A stretch of 64,000 bases of DNA, taken from Mycolicibacterium iranicum. GTDB lineage: Bacteria > Actinomycetota > Actinomycetes > Mycobacteriales > Mycobacteriaceae. Positions 43,283-52,892 of this stretch are shown piece by piece. The DNA lies in the NCBI RefSeq assembly GCF_014190915.1, contig NZ_JACHVU010000002.1, positions 434,001-498,000 of the forward strand, read 5' to 3'. The first letter of the stretch is position 1. The number at the start of each line of letters is the position of its first letter. A model generated the notes under the pieces. It had not been told where the DNA came from. It did not search any database and saw only the letters and a list, made by a program, of their open reading frames with translations. The translations under genes and the position numbers were made by a program.

Positions 43283-44629
43283 GTGGCCGAGTACGTCGAT
43301 GCGGCTTGGCTTGCCCAGCGCCTGCACGCCACATCGTCCAAAGACCTCGGGCACGGGCTGACGCGCCTCATCGACGGTGGGGAACTCACACCGGGGTCGC
43401 ATCTGCCGACGATCCGCGACTTCGCCCGCGCCGCCGGTGTCAGCCCGGGCACCGTGATGACGGCGTGGAGTCGCGTGCGCGATTCCGGGCGGCTGCACAC
43501 CCGCCGCCGAGGCGGTACTGTCGTCGTCGACCCGAACCTCCCCGCTCCGTCTCCGATCGGCCGGGTGGACTGGGCGCGGATCGAGATGGCGCTCGTGACA
43601 CCGGATCCGCAGCTGCAGCCCGACCTCGCACCGGCGCTCGCTGCTGCGGTCTCCGAGACTCACGACCTGCACAATCCCGCACGGGCCTTCCTCAGCGAAC
43701 GCCTCCGGCGCAGCGTAGAACCCGGCTGGCCTTTTCCGGCGCAGGCGTGGAACTGCGTGGGCGGGGGCAGCGAGGCGGTCGTGCTGGCGACCGCCGCCGC
43801 GGCGTCCGGCGGCCCGGTCGGCGTCGAAGAGCCGGTCAGCCCCGGTTATCTGGACATCCTGCGCCGACTCGGCATCGAAGCGGTCGGGGTCCGCGCGGAC
43901 GAATACGGTCCGACGGTCTTGTCTGTCACCGCGGCGCTGCGCCGCGGCGTGACGGCCCTCGTGCTGCAGCCCAGCGGAGCGTACGCGATCAGCGGGGGGT
44001 TGACCGTCGAGCGGGCAGCCGCCCTCGCCGCCGCCATAGGTCCGGACACCTGGGTCATCGAGGATGACAGCGCCGGCCCGCTCGCGTCATCGGAGCCGCC
44101 CTCTCTGGGAGCGCACCTGCCGGACCGTGTGCTGCGAGTGCGCAGCTACTGCAAGGCCTACGGCATCGACCTACGCACCGCGGTGCTCGGGGGCAGCGCC
44201 GAGCTCGTCGAGCGCACCGTCCGGCTGCGCAGCTTCGGGATGGCATCGAACAGCAGAGTGCTGCAGAACGCGCTCGCGCACCTGATCGACGACTCGAACG
44301 TCACAGACGCAATGACCCGGGCCCGCGGTCGTTACCGGGTGCGACGGCGGGCGGCGTTGGACGCGTTCACTGCGGCGGGACTGCACGCCTCGGCGAGTGC
44401 GGACGGTTTCGTCGTGTGGGTGCGGGTACCGGACGAGACGTCGACTTTGATCAACCTCGCGCGCCAGGGCATCGTCGCGGCCGCAGGGGCCAAGTCGTTC
44501 GTCACCAAGACGGAGGGAATGCTGCGCTTCTCCATCCTGCAGCTTCCCGAGGAGCGCCACCGCCTCAGCGAGCTCGCCGAGGCCCTACGGGCGGCCGTGC
44601 ACTCTTCCGAGCGGGAGTATTTCGACTAG
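43283..44629 (+). CDS. MocR-type (GntR/aminotransferase fusion) transcriptional regulator
   Basis: A 448-residue regulator. Residues about 1-80 are a GntR-type winged helix (LPTIRDFARAAGVSPGTVMTAWSRVRDSGRL). Residues about 110-440 are a fold-type-I aminotransferase-like domain that binds PLP; the Schiff-base lysine is probably in RVRSYCKAYGIDLRTAVLGG (about 291-310). It is the last gene on the rightward side of the sulfur cluster and the likely local regulator. GTG start at 43283 with GGAG upstream, 118 bp after the preceding gene. Confidence 0.8.
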   Translation: MAEYVDAAWLAQRLHATSSKDLGHGLTRLIDGGELTPGSHLPTIRDFARAAGVSPGTVMTAWSRVRDSGRLHTRRRGGTVVVDPNLPAPSPIGRVDWARIEMALVTPDPQLQPDLAPALAAAVSETHDLHNPARAFLSERLRRSVEPGWPFPAQAWNCVGGGSEAVVLATAAAASGGPVGVEEPVSPGYLDILRRLGIEAVGVRADEYGPTVLSVTAALRRGVTALVLQPSGAYAISGGLTVERAAALAAAIGPDTWVIEDDSAGPLASSEPPSLGAHLPDRVLRVRSYCKAYGIDLRTAVLGGSAELVERTVRLRSFGMASNSRVLQNALAHLIDDSNVTDAMTRARGRYRVRRRAALDAFTAAGLHASASADGFVVWVRVPDETSTLINLARQGIVAAAGAKSFVTKTEGMLRFSILQLPEERHRLSELAEALRAAVHSSEREYFD

Positions 44630-44630
44630 C

Positions 44631-44679
44631 GATTTTGGTGTAGTTGGTCAACGTGAGCGCGACCAACTACACCGAAATC
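44631..44679. terminator. Bidirectional hairpin between the MocR and permease genes
   Basis: A 19-bp arm (44631-44649) pairs with 44661-44679 with one mismatch around the 11-nt loop AACGTGAGCGC. It lies in the 48-bp gap between two convergent genes, and the stop codon of the permease gene touches its right arm. The arm core GGTGTxGTxGGTC and loop GTGAGCG recur at 55434-55482. Confidence 0.75.
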
Positions 44680-46027
44680 ACACGGTTTCGTCGAGGTCGA
44701 GGACCGGGGTGGGGCGGCGGAAGCCGCGGGTCACGCCCAGCAGCCAGACGAATCCGATGGCCAGCCAGATCAATCCGATCATCAGCGCCTCGCCGGACAG
44801 GCTGGTCCACAGCCACGCCGTCAGCAGGAAGCCGATGGCCGGGGCGATCAGATTGAGCAGGACGTTGCTGCGGTCCTTGAGGTCGATGAAGTAGTGCTTG
44901 ATCACCGACAGGTTGACCACCGAGAACGCCACCAGCGCACCGAAACTGACCACCGAAGCCAGAATCGCGAGGTCGATGACGATGGCCAGCAGCGAGATCA
45001 CGCTGACGAAGAGGATCGCGTACACCGGGGTGCGGTACTTCACCGACACGTGGCCGAAGACCTTGCGCGGCAGGATGCCGTCGCGGCCCATCGCGAACAG
45101 GATGCGTGCCACGGAGGCCTGCGACGTCAGCGCCGAACCGGTGGCCCCCGCCACGTACGCCGCGGTGAAGAACGTGTTCAGGAAGGTGCCGCCGCCGGCG
45201 ACCATGACGTCCAGCGATCCGGAGTCGACGTCGGCGAACTCGTTGGACGGGAACACCAGCTGCGAGATGTAGGACAGCAGGATGAAGATGGCGCCCGACA
45301 CCAGGGTCGCGATCATGATCGCCTGCGGCACTGTGCGTCTGGGGTTCTTGGCTTCCTCCGAGAGCGTCGAGACCGCGTCGAACCCCAGGAACGACAGGCA
45401 GAGGATCGCCGCGCCGGCGAGCACCGGGCTCATGCCGCCCGCCGAGCCGTCCCCGGAGAACGGCGCCAGCAGGTCGACGGTGCCGTAGCCGGCGATCTTC
45501 ACCACGCACAGGACGACGAACACCACGATGAACACCGCTTGTATCGCGATGATCAGGAAGTTCGCGCGGGCCACCGACACGATGCCGACGATGTTGAGGA
45601 CCGTGACGATCGCGATGGTGACGATCACGATGACCCATTCGGGCAATGCCGGCACGGCCGCATTGAGGTACAGCCCGATGACGAGGTAGTTCAGCATCGG
45701 CAGGAACAGGTAGTCCAGCATCAGCGACCACCCGGCCAGGAAGCCGACCGGCGCACCGAAGGTCCGCTGCGTGTAGGTGTAGGCCGAGCCCGCCACCGGG
45801 ATCGCCGCGGCCATCCGGGCGTACGACAACGCGGTGAACACCATCGCGACGAGTGTCACGATGTAGGCCAACGGCAGTCGGCCACCCGAGGTTTCGGTGA
45901 CGATGCCGTAGGTGGTGAACACCGTCAGCGGCACCATGTAGACCAGACCGAACAGCACCAGCGACGGCAGGCCCAGCGCCCGTTTGAGGCTGCCTTCGTC
46001 GGTGTCGGCGATGAATCCCTGGGTCAT
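44678..46027 (-). CDS. APC family amino acid/amine permease
   Basis: A 449-residue, 12-helix APC-superfamily transporter. The N-terminal segment LGLPSLVLFGLVYMVPLTVF with the GxxxxMxP-like loop, FLGFDAVSTLSEEAKNPRR (about 215-233, the conserved APC motif) and a basic loop after helix 8 support the call. Third gene of the leftward nitrilase-amidohydrolase-permease operon, starting 11 bp after the amidohydrolase stop, so it probably imports the amine, amide or amino acid that the two hydrolases use. Confidence 0.9.
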   Translation of the reverse strand: MTQGFIADTDEGSLKRALGLPSLVLFGLVYMVPLTVFTTYGIVTETSGGRLPLAYIVTLVAMVFTALSYARMAAAIPVAGSAYTYTQRTFGAPVGFLAGWSLMLDYLFLPMLNYLVIGLYLNAAVPALPEWVIVIVTIAIVTVLNIVGIVSVARANFLIIAIQAVFIVVFVVLCVVKIAGYGTVDLLAPFSGDGSAGGMSPVLAGAAILCLSFLGFDAVSTLSEEAKNPRRTVPQAIMIATLVSGAIFILLSYISQLVFPSNEFADVDSGSLDVMVAGGGTFLNTFFTAAYVAGATGSALTSQASVARILFAMGRDGILPRKVFGHVSVKYRTPVYAILFVSVISLLAIVIDLAILASVVSFGALVAFSVVNLSVIKHYFIDLKDRSNVLLNLIAPAIGFLLTAWLWTSLSGEALMIGLIWLAIGFVWLLGVTRGFRRPTPVLDLDETV

Positions 46028-46037
46028 GTTCCGCCTC

Positions 46038-47678
46038 TCAGTCCTCGGCCCCGTGCATGAGCACTCCGCGAAGATACGTCGCCTGGATGCCCGCCGTGGG
46101 CAGATCGAGCGGCGCGGTGGCCCGCGGATCCCGTTGCAGCCACACCATGTCGGCGCTGGCGCCCGGCGTCAGTACCCCCCACGTGTTCTCGGCGAACGCC
46201 TGCCGGGCCACCCCTGCCGTGTAGGCGGTCAACGCCCGTTCGATCGGCAGCACCTCGTGTGGCGTCCAGCCGCCCTGCGGTTCACCGTCGGCGGTGCGGC
46301 GAGACGTGGCCACCGCGATGCCGTCCAGCGGCGCACCGGAGGACACCGGCCAGTCCGACCCGAAGCTCAGCGGTGCGCCCGAGGTGTCCAGGGTGTTGAT
46401 CGGATACTGGCGGTCGGCGCGCTCGGCGCCGAGGCGGGGGATGGTCAGCACCGTCATCAGCGCATCGAGCTGAGCCCACAGCGGTTGCATGTTCGGGATC
46501 ACCCCAAGGGCGGCGAAGCGGGCGAGGTCGGCGTCGTCGACGAGCTGACAGTGCGCGATCACCGGGCGGCGGTCGCGCGGAGGGTTCTGCGCCACAACGT
46601 ATTCGATGGCGTCGAGTGCCTGGCGGACCGCGGCGTCGCCGATCGCGTGGATGTGGATCTGCAGCCCGAGCTCGTCGACACGGCGTGCCGCCTCGGCCAG
46701 CGAATCGCCCTCCCAGTTCTGCATGCCGCGGTTGCCTCCCGCCGCACCGTCCCCGTGACTGTGCAGCCCCGAGCAGTAGGGCTGGAGCAGCGCCCCGGTC
46801 TCGTTCTCGACCACGCCGTCGGCGAAGAACTTCACCGTCTGTGCGGTGAGCAACGGGTTGCCCGCATCCTCCACCAGCCGTCTCTGTTCGGCGAATCGCG
46901 TGACTTGCGTGTCGAAGTGGCGTGGGTCGGCGTACAGCGCGAGGTTGAAGCGCATCCGCAGCGCATCCCGGCGGGCGGCTTCGACGTAGGTGGCGACGTC
47001 GGCGGGCTCGACCCAGGCGTCCTGCACCCACGTCACGCCGTGCGCCAGGTAGTAGTCGGCGGCGGTGCCGAGCGCATCGATACGCATCTGCTCGTCACGG
47101 GGCGGCATCACGTTCATCACCAGGTCGACTGCACCCCACTCGCGCAGCGTTCCCAGCACGGAGCCGTCCTCCCGGTGCGGGATCTCGCCGAGCGCGGGAT
47201 CGGGTGTGTCGGCGGTGATCCCGGCGCGCTCCAGCGCCACGCTGTTGCACCAGACGGTGTGGTAGTCCCAGGCGCGCAGGACGACGGGCCGGTCGGGCAC
47301 CGCGGCGTCGAGCCACCGCGCGTCGAACAGGCCGCCCTCGGCGAGGCTGCCGTCGTAGGAGGCGCCGACGATCCATTCTTGCTCGGGGTTGGCTTCCGCG
47401 AATTGCCGCACGGCCGAGACGATCTCGTCGACCGAGGTGCATCCGCGCACCGCCGGGCCGACGGCCTCCAGGCCGCCGTAGAGCGGGTGGGCGTGCCCGT
47501 CGCCGAACGACGGCATCAGGAAGCCGCCCCGGAGGTCGACCGTCGCCGCGTCCGGTGCCGCGTCGTGTGCGTGGGCGGCCTCACCGATCGCCGTCACGAC
47601 CCCGTCGACGACCAGGAGTGCGGCGGTCTCCTCCCGACCGGTCCAGATCGTCCCGCCGGTGTAGAGGGTGGCACTCAC
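46038..47678 (-). CDS. Amidohydrolase family protein (YtcJ/amidohydrolase_3 type)
   Basis: A 546-residue metal-dependent hydrolase. The metal-binding HxH is in GDGHAHPLYGG (about 59-69), later metal ligands in IHIHAIGDAAV and VIAHCQLVDD, and the catalytic Asp region in SFGSDWPVSSG. YtcJ-type members are exported or cytoplasmic amidohydrolases of mostly unknown substrate; no signal peptide is seen here. The GTG at 47678 overlaps the nitrilase stop (GTGA). Confidence 0.85.
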   Translation of the reverse strand: MSATLYTGGTIWTGREETAALLVVDGVVTAIGEAAHAHDAAPDAATVDLRGGFLMPSFGDGHAHPLYGGLEAVGPAVRGCTSVDEIVSAVRQFAEANPEQEWIVGASYDGSLAEGGLFDARWLDAAVPDRPVVLRAWDYHTVWCNSVALERAGITADTPDPALGEIPHREDGSVLGTLREWGAVDLVMNVMPPRDEQMRIDALGTAADYYLAHGVTWVQDAWVEPADVATYVEAARRDALRMRFNLALYADPRHFDTQVTRFAEQRRLVEDAGNPLLTAQTVKFFADGVVENETGALLQPYCSGLHSHGDGAAGGNRGMQNWEGDSLAEAARRVDELGLQIHIHAIGDAAVRQALDAIEYVVAQNPPRDRRPVIAHCQLVDDADLARFAALGVIPNMQPLWAQLDALMTVLTIPRLGAERADRQYPINTLDTSGAPLSFGSDWPVSSGAPLDGIAVATSRRTADGEPQGGWTPHEVLPIERALTAYTAGVARQAFAENTWGVLTPGASADMVWLQRDPRATAPLDLPTAGIQATYLRGVLMHGAED

Positions 47679-48655
47679 TTGACCACCGCCGTGGCCCGGT
47701 GCCCGGCGCCGTACGGGTGTTGCGGGTCAACGGGTTCGGTCAGTGGGCTGTAAGTCTCCGGTCGGCGGGTCAGCAGGAACGGGAAGAGTTCCAGCCAGTC
47801 GCGGCGCTGGTCGAGGTCGAGGTCGGCGACGAGGACCGCCTCCTCGTCGCGCGGCGCCTGGACCAGTACCCGGCCGTACGGGTCGGAGATGAACGACGAC
47901 CCGTAGAACGTCACCGCGCCCTCGTCGCCGACGCGGTTCGGCACGATCATGAACAGCCCGCTGCTGATGCCGTTGGCGACGATGACCTGCTGCCAGAGCG
48001 GTCGGGTGTCGAAGTCCGGGAAGACGGGCTCGGAGCCGATCGCAGTCGGATAGACGACGATCTCCGCACCGCCGAGCGAATAGCTGCGCGCGACCTCGGG
48101 GAACCACTCGTCCCAGCACGTGGGCAGTCCGATGCGGGCACCGAGACCCTCCGGTGCGTACACCGGATACGGCTCCTCGGCGGGGCCGGCGCGGAAGTAG
48201 GTGTCCTCGTAGTAACCGGCTGAGATCGGGATGTGCAGCTTGTGCGTCGCGGCGACCAGTTCGCCTGCGGGAGAGACCATTATGGCGGTGTTGAGGCCCA
48301 GGCCGTCGTCGGCGGGGGAGCGCTGGTACAGCGAGGCGTGGACGAAGATCTCGTGGGTGGTCGCGGCCTCGGCCGCCAGCGCGAACGTCGGCCCGCCGGT
48401 CAGGTCCTCCGCCAGGGCGTCGGCATTCGCGCCGCCCGGCTGGTCGGCCGGGTACCGCAGCAGCGTGATCTCGGGCAGGAACACCGCGGTGGCACCCGCA
48501 CCGGCGGCGGCGGCGATGCTGTCCCGCAGCACCGCCGTCAGTTCGGCGGCGTCCTCACGCCAGCGGTGTTGGACGAGACCGACGCGCAGCGGGTCCCGGT
48601 CGGACTCCGTGGACCGCGACAGCGGCGGCGCGGGTGGGGCGGTGAGGACGATCAT
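47675..48655 (-). CDS. Carbon-nitrogen hydrolase (nitrilase superfamily)
   Basis: A 326-residue nitrilase-superfamily amidase with the full Glu-Lys-Cys triad: FLPEITLLRYP (Glu near 62), ATHKLHIPISAGYYED (Lys near 138) and GLPTCWDEWFPE (Cys near 178). The PTCWDxWFPE sequence resembles N-carbamoylputrescine amidase and beta-ureidopropionase. It leads the operon with the amidohydrolase and permease, divergent from a TetR gene across a palindromic operator. ATG at 48655, AGGAG five bases upstream. Confidence 0.85.
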   Translation of the reverse strand: MIVLTAPPAPPLSRSTESDRDPLRVGLVQHRWREDAAELTAVLRDSIAAAAGAGATAVFLPEITLLRYPADQPGGANADALAEDLTGGPTFALAAEAATTHEIFVHASLYQRSPADDGLGLNTAIMVSPAGELVAATHKLHIPISAGYYEDTYFRAGPAEEPYPVYAPEGLGARIGLPTCWDEWFPEVARSYSLGGAEIVVYPTAIGSEPVFPDFDTRPLWQQVIVANGISSGLFMIVPNRVGDEGAVTFYGSSFISDPYGRVLVQAPRDEEAVLVADLDLDQRRDWLELFPFLLTRRPETYSPLTEPVDPQHPYGAGHRATAVVK

Positions 48656-48665
48656 CCGGCTCCTA

Positions 48666-48684
48666 AAACGAATGGGGTTCGTTT
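48666..48684. promoter_or_regulatory. TetR operator between nitrilase operon and tetR gene
   Basis: AAACGAA-TGGGG-TTCGTTT is a perfect 7-bp inverted repeat with a 5-bp centre, 11 bp from the nitrilase ATG and in the gap between the two divergent genes. Size and symmetry fit a TetR dimer site controlling both directions. Confidence 0.75.
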
Positions 48685-48729
48685 ATTGTGAACCCGGTCA
48701 CCCCCCGTCGCAAGAGGAGGAGCCGGGAA

Positions 48730-49362
48730 ATGGGGCGGCCGCCGAAGCCCATCCTGTCCGTCGACCTCATCGCCGACGCCGCACTCGACCTCGTGCGCAC
48801 GACCGGCGGCTTCACCATGCCGGGCATCGCGCGCAGGCTGCGGGTCCAGCCGTCCTCGCTCTACAACCACGTGCCCGGCCGCGACGCCATCGTCGAACTG
48901 CTGCGGGAGCGCGCGATGTCGGAGGTGCAGCTTCCCGTCGACGACCCGGACGTGCCGTGGCGAGACGTGGTCGCCGACATCGCCCGCTCCTACCGGTCGA
49001 GCTTCGCCCGCTACCCGAATCTCATTCCGCTGCTGACGGCGTACGCGGTGAACAGCACCCAGGCGATGACGATGTACAACGCGCTGGCCGTCACCCTGCG
49101 CCGGGCCGGGTTCGCGCCGGCGGACACGCTGCGGGTGATCACGCTCGTCGACAACTACGTCCTCGGATCAGCCCTCGATGTCGCCGCGCCCGATCAGCCG
49201 TGGCGCACCCGCGCCGAGGTGGGTCCGGAACTCGCGGCCGCACTGGCGACCGGCGCGCCGAAGCCGGCCCGCGCGGACGACGCGTTCGAATTCGGCCTCG
49301 CGGTGTTGCTGCGCGGGCTCTCCCCGACGGCGGGGGAGAGCCCGACGGCAGGGGAGAACTAG
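48730..49362 (+). CDS. TetR family transcriptional regulator
   Basis: A 210-residue TetR-type repressor. The helix-turn-helix is at about residues 8-55 (LIADAALDLVRTTGG, then MPGIARRLRVQPSSLYNHVPGRDAIVEL). The remaining all-helical part is the ligand-binding domain. ATG 48730 was preferred for its GAGGAGG ribosome-binding site; a GTG at 48688 next to the operator would add 14 basic residues. Likely represses the divergent nitrilase operon and itself. Its last 4 bases overlap the convergent SDR gene. Confidence 0.85.
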   Translation: MGRPPKPILSVDLIADAALDLVRTTGGFTMPGIARRLRVQPSSLYNHVPGRDAIVELLRERAMSEVQLPVDDPDVPWRDVVADIARSYRSSFARYPNLIPLLTAYAVNSTQAMTMYNALAVTLRRAGFAPADTLRVITLVDNYVLGSALDVAAPDQPWRTRAEVGPELAAALATGAPKPARADDAFEFGLAVLLRGLSPTAGESPTAGEN

Positions 49363-50120
49363 AGCTGCACGCCGCGGGTCAGTGCGCCGTCGACCACCAG
49401 GTTGGTGCCGGTGATGAAACTGGCTGCCCCACTGGACAGGAAGACCACGGCGTTGGCGACCTCCTGGGGTGTGGCCATCCGGCCCGTCGGGTTCAGCGCC
49501 AGTGCGGTGGCGAAGAGCTCGGGATTGTTCTCCTCGATCGACGTCCACACCCCGCCCGGGAAATAGGTGTTGCCGGGGCTCACCGAGTTCGCGCGCACCC
49601 CCTGGCCGGCCAGCGTGTGCGCAAGCCCCTGCGTGTAGTGGATGATCGCGGCCTTCATCGTGCCGTACGGTCCTGCGGCGAAGTCCACCTCGCGCCCCGA
49701 GACGCTGGAGATCGTCACGATCGACCCGCTGCCGGAGGCACGCAGATGCGGCAGCGCGGCGTGGACCAGACCGACGGTGCCCATCAGGTCCACCTCGAAC
49801 GTGGTGCGCCAGTTCTCCGGTGTCTCCGGGATCGCCAGCGCGCTGACGTTCGCGACCACGCCGTCGAGGCCCCCGAACCCCTCGGCCGTCGCGGTCACCC
49901 ACGCCTCCAACGCTTCTGGGTCACCGACGTCGACCGCCGACCCGACGGCCGTCGCGCCGTGCGCCGTCAGTTCCGTCTGCGCCTCGGCCACCGCCGCGGG
50001 GGTGCGGGCGCAGTAGGCCACCGACGCGCCCTCGGCGAGCAGACCTTCGACGACGGCACGCCCGATCCCGCGGGTGCCGCCGGTGACCGCGAAACGTTTA
50101 CCTGTCAGGCCCAGATCCAT
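49359..50120 (-). CDS. Short-chain dehydrogenase/reductase
   Basis: A 253-residue classical SDR. Cofactor motif TGGTRGIG at about 13-20, structural NVSALA (NNAG equivalent) near 88, the catalytic Ser in SSVSG near 139 and YxxxK as YGTMK near 152. No clear basic residue preference for NADPH. Substrate unknown. ATG 50120, 20 bp downstream of the acetamidase gene in the same direction. Confidence 0.9.
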   Translation of the reverse strand: MDLGLTGKRFAVTGGTRGIGRAVVEGLLAEGASVAYCARTPAAVAEAQTELTAHGATAVGSAVDVGDPEALEAWVTATAEGFGGLDGVVANVSALAIPETPENWRTTFEVDLMGTVGLVHAALPHLRASGSGSIVTISSVSGREVDFAAGPYGTMKAAIIHYTQGLAHTLAGQGVRANSVSPGNTYFPGGVWTSIEENNPELFATALALNPTGRMATPQEVANAVVFLSSGAASFITGTNLVVDGALTRGVQL

Positions 50121-50139
50121 GCTGTCTCCTCGTCGCGCG

Positions 50140-51153
50140 TCAGTAGGTGATGGTGCCCAGCGACCGTGCAGCCGTGCGCAATTCGTCGTGGATGCCGCCA
50201 TAGGCGGGAGCCGGGGGCAAAAGCCGCTTGTCGATCTTGGTGACGGTGCTGTAGTTGGTGTCGACGACATTGGCGATCGGCGCCAGCGAGATCTGGGTCA
50301 GCAGCTGGTAGGCGTCGAGTCGGTCGAGGCCGTGGAGCTCACCGAGCCAGGTGATCATCTCGACCTGCCCGGCGCGCCACGCCTCCTCCATCGGGCGGCC
50401 CGACCCCACGCACATCAGATGGGTGTCCGTCTCCAGCCGCGGCCAGGCGGAGTTGCCGCCTTTGATCAGCTCCACGATGGCGGTGACGTGCATGGCGCCT
50501 TCGACCGCGGTCCCGCAGGATTCGCCCTCACCCTGCCGGTAGTGCCCGTCGCCGAGCGAGAACAGGGCACCCGGCACGTTGACACGCAGGTAACACGTTG
50601 CGCCGGCGGTCATCTCGGGAGTGTCCATGTTCCCGCCGAAGATGTCGGGCACCAGCGAGGTGCGGACCTCGCGGCGGGCGGGTGCCACCCCGACCGTGCC
50701 GAGCATCGGATTCGACGGCAGCGCGATGCTGAAGTCGCTGCCCTGCGCGCAGAAAGCCAGAGTCCTTGCCGTGGAGTCGTATTCGTAGATCCAGGTGCGC
50801 TCGGGCAGCGGGTCCTGCAGTGTCGGGCTCACCGGGACGCTGGTCAACCCGCCGAAGAACGGGATGAGCGTCGAGGCCCCCCAGCTGCGGGCGGGCGTGA
50901 GGTCCACCAGGTGTATCGCCAGCGTGTCGCCCGGTTCGGCGCCCTCGACCCAGAACGGTCCGGTCTGCGGATTGAGGTCCTCGGTGTCCAGCGCCGTGGA
51001 GGCCACCGAGTCGGTGCTCGTGATCCGTCCCCCGTAGGCGTCCTCGGCCCACAGCGTCAGCACCGTGGAGGGACGGATCCGCAGCACCGGCTCCACGCCG
51101 CCGAACGTGTAGCGGTACTGCTCGGGCGTCGGGATGAACGTGACGTGCTCCAT
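50140..51153 (-). CDS. Acetamidase/formamidase family protein
   Basis: A 337-residue FmdA/AmdA family hydrolase. Typical stretches are GAEPGDTLAIHLVDLTPARSWG, PNRxxGN-like IFGGNMDTPEMTAGATCYLRVNVPGALFSLGD (separate blocks at about 173-203) and the acidic-metal region GDGHYRQGEGESCGTAVEGAM. It would release ammonia from formamide, acetamide or a related amide, which fits the adjoining nitrilase/amidohydrolase operon. ATG 51153. Confidence 0.85.
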   Translation of the reverse strand: MEHVTFIPTPEQYRYTFGGVEPVLRIRPSTVLTLWAEDAYGGRITSTDSVASTALDTEDLNPQTGPFWVEGAEPGDTLAIHLVDLTPARSWGASTLIPFFGGLTSVPVSPTLQDPLPERTWIYEYDSTARTLAFCAQGSDFSIALPSNPMLGTVGVAPARREVRTSLVPDIFGGNMDTPEMTAGATCYLRVNVPGALFSLGDGHYRQGEGESCGTAVEGAMHVTAIVELIKGGNSAWPRLETDTHLMCVGSGRPMEEAWRAGQVEMITWLGELHGLDRLDAYQLLTQISLAPIANVVDTNYSTVTKIDKRLLPPAPAYGGIHDELRTAARSLGTITY

Positions 51154-51301
51154 GCCGACATCTTCGTCGCGACCGGCTCCGGGCGCAGGGCGGTTGGGCG
51201 AACAATCAGGCCGCGCCCGAGCGCGACGCCTCAGCTGGCATCGCCTGGCGTGTCCCGGGGCCGTGGGAATGTGACGCGGCTCGCATCGGTTGGCAACGGA
51301 C

Positions 51302-51718
51302 ATGGCGACGATGACGAGCGACGAACGCGAACGGTATCTGTCCGAGGTCCACGTCGGTGTGGTGGCGGTGGAGCGCCCCGGGCGGGCTCCGCTGGCGGTG
51401 CCGATCTGGTACGGCTATGAGCCCGGTGGCGAGGTGCTGTTGTGGACGGAGTCGGATTCGGTCAAGCACCGGCTGATCCGGGATGCCGGCCGGTTCGCGA
51501 TCACGGTGCAGGATGAACAGCCTCCGTACCGATACGTCACCGCTGAGGGCGACGTGACCGCCATCGACCCCGCCCGCGACGAGGAGGTGCGCGCCATCGC
51601 CGTGCGCTATCTCGGAGAGCAGGAGGGTGGGCAGTTCACCGACCAGAACCTCACGTCGACGTCGGTCATCATCCGGATGCGTCCGCAGCGCTGGCTGAGC
51701 ACGGATTATTCGAAGTAG
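51302..51718 (+). CDS. PPOX-class (pyridoxamine-oxidase-like) flavin/F420 protein
   Basis: A 138-residue split-barrel protein of the pyridoxamine 5'-phosphate oxidase-like fold. VHVGVVAVERPGRAPLAVPIWYGYE (two blocks at about 16-40) and SVKHRLIRDAGRFAITVQDE are the family pattern; mycobacterial members bind F420 or FMN. The start could be ATG 51302 or 51311; there is no strong ribosome-binding site. Substrate unknown. Confidence 0.75.
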   Translation: MATMTSDERERYLSEVHVGVVAVERPGRAPLAVPIWYGYEPGGEVLLWTESDSVKHRLIRDAGRFAITVQDEQPPYRYVTAEGDVTAIDPARDEEVRAIAVRYLGEQEGGQFTDQNLTSTSVIIRMRPQRWLSTDYSK

Positions 51719-51740
51719 CCCGGGCCGCTACTGCGGGTAG

Positions 51741-52847
<1,107 letters not shown>

Positions 52848-52892
52848 CTACGGCGGGGCGCGCGGGCCGGTGACCGGGTCGTTATCGAGCCG

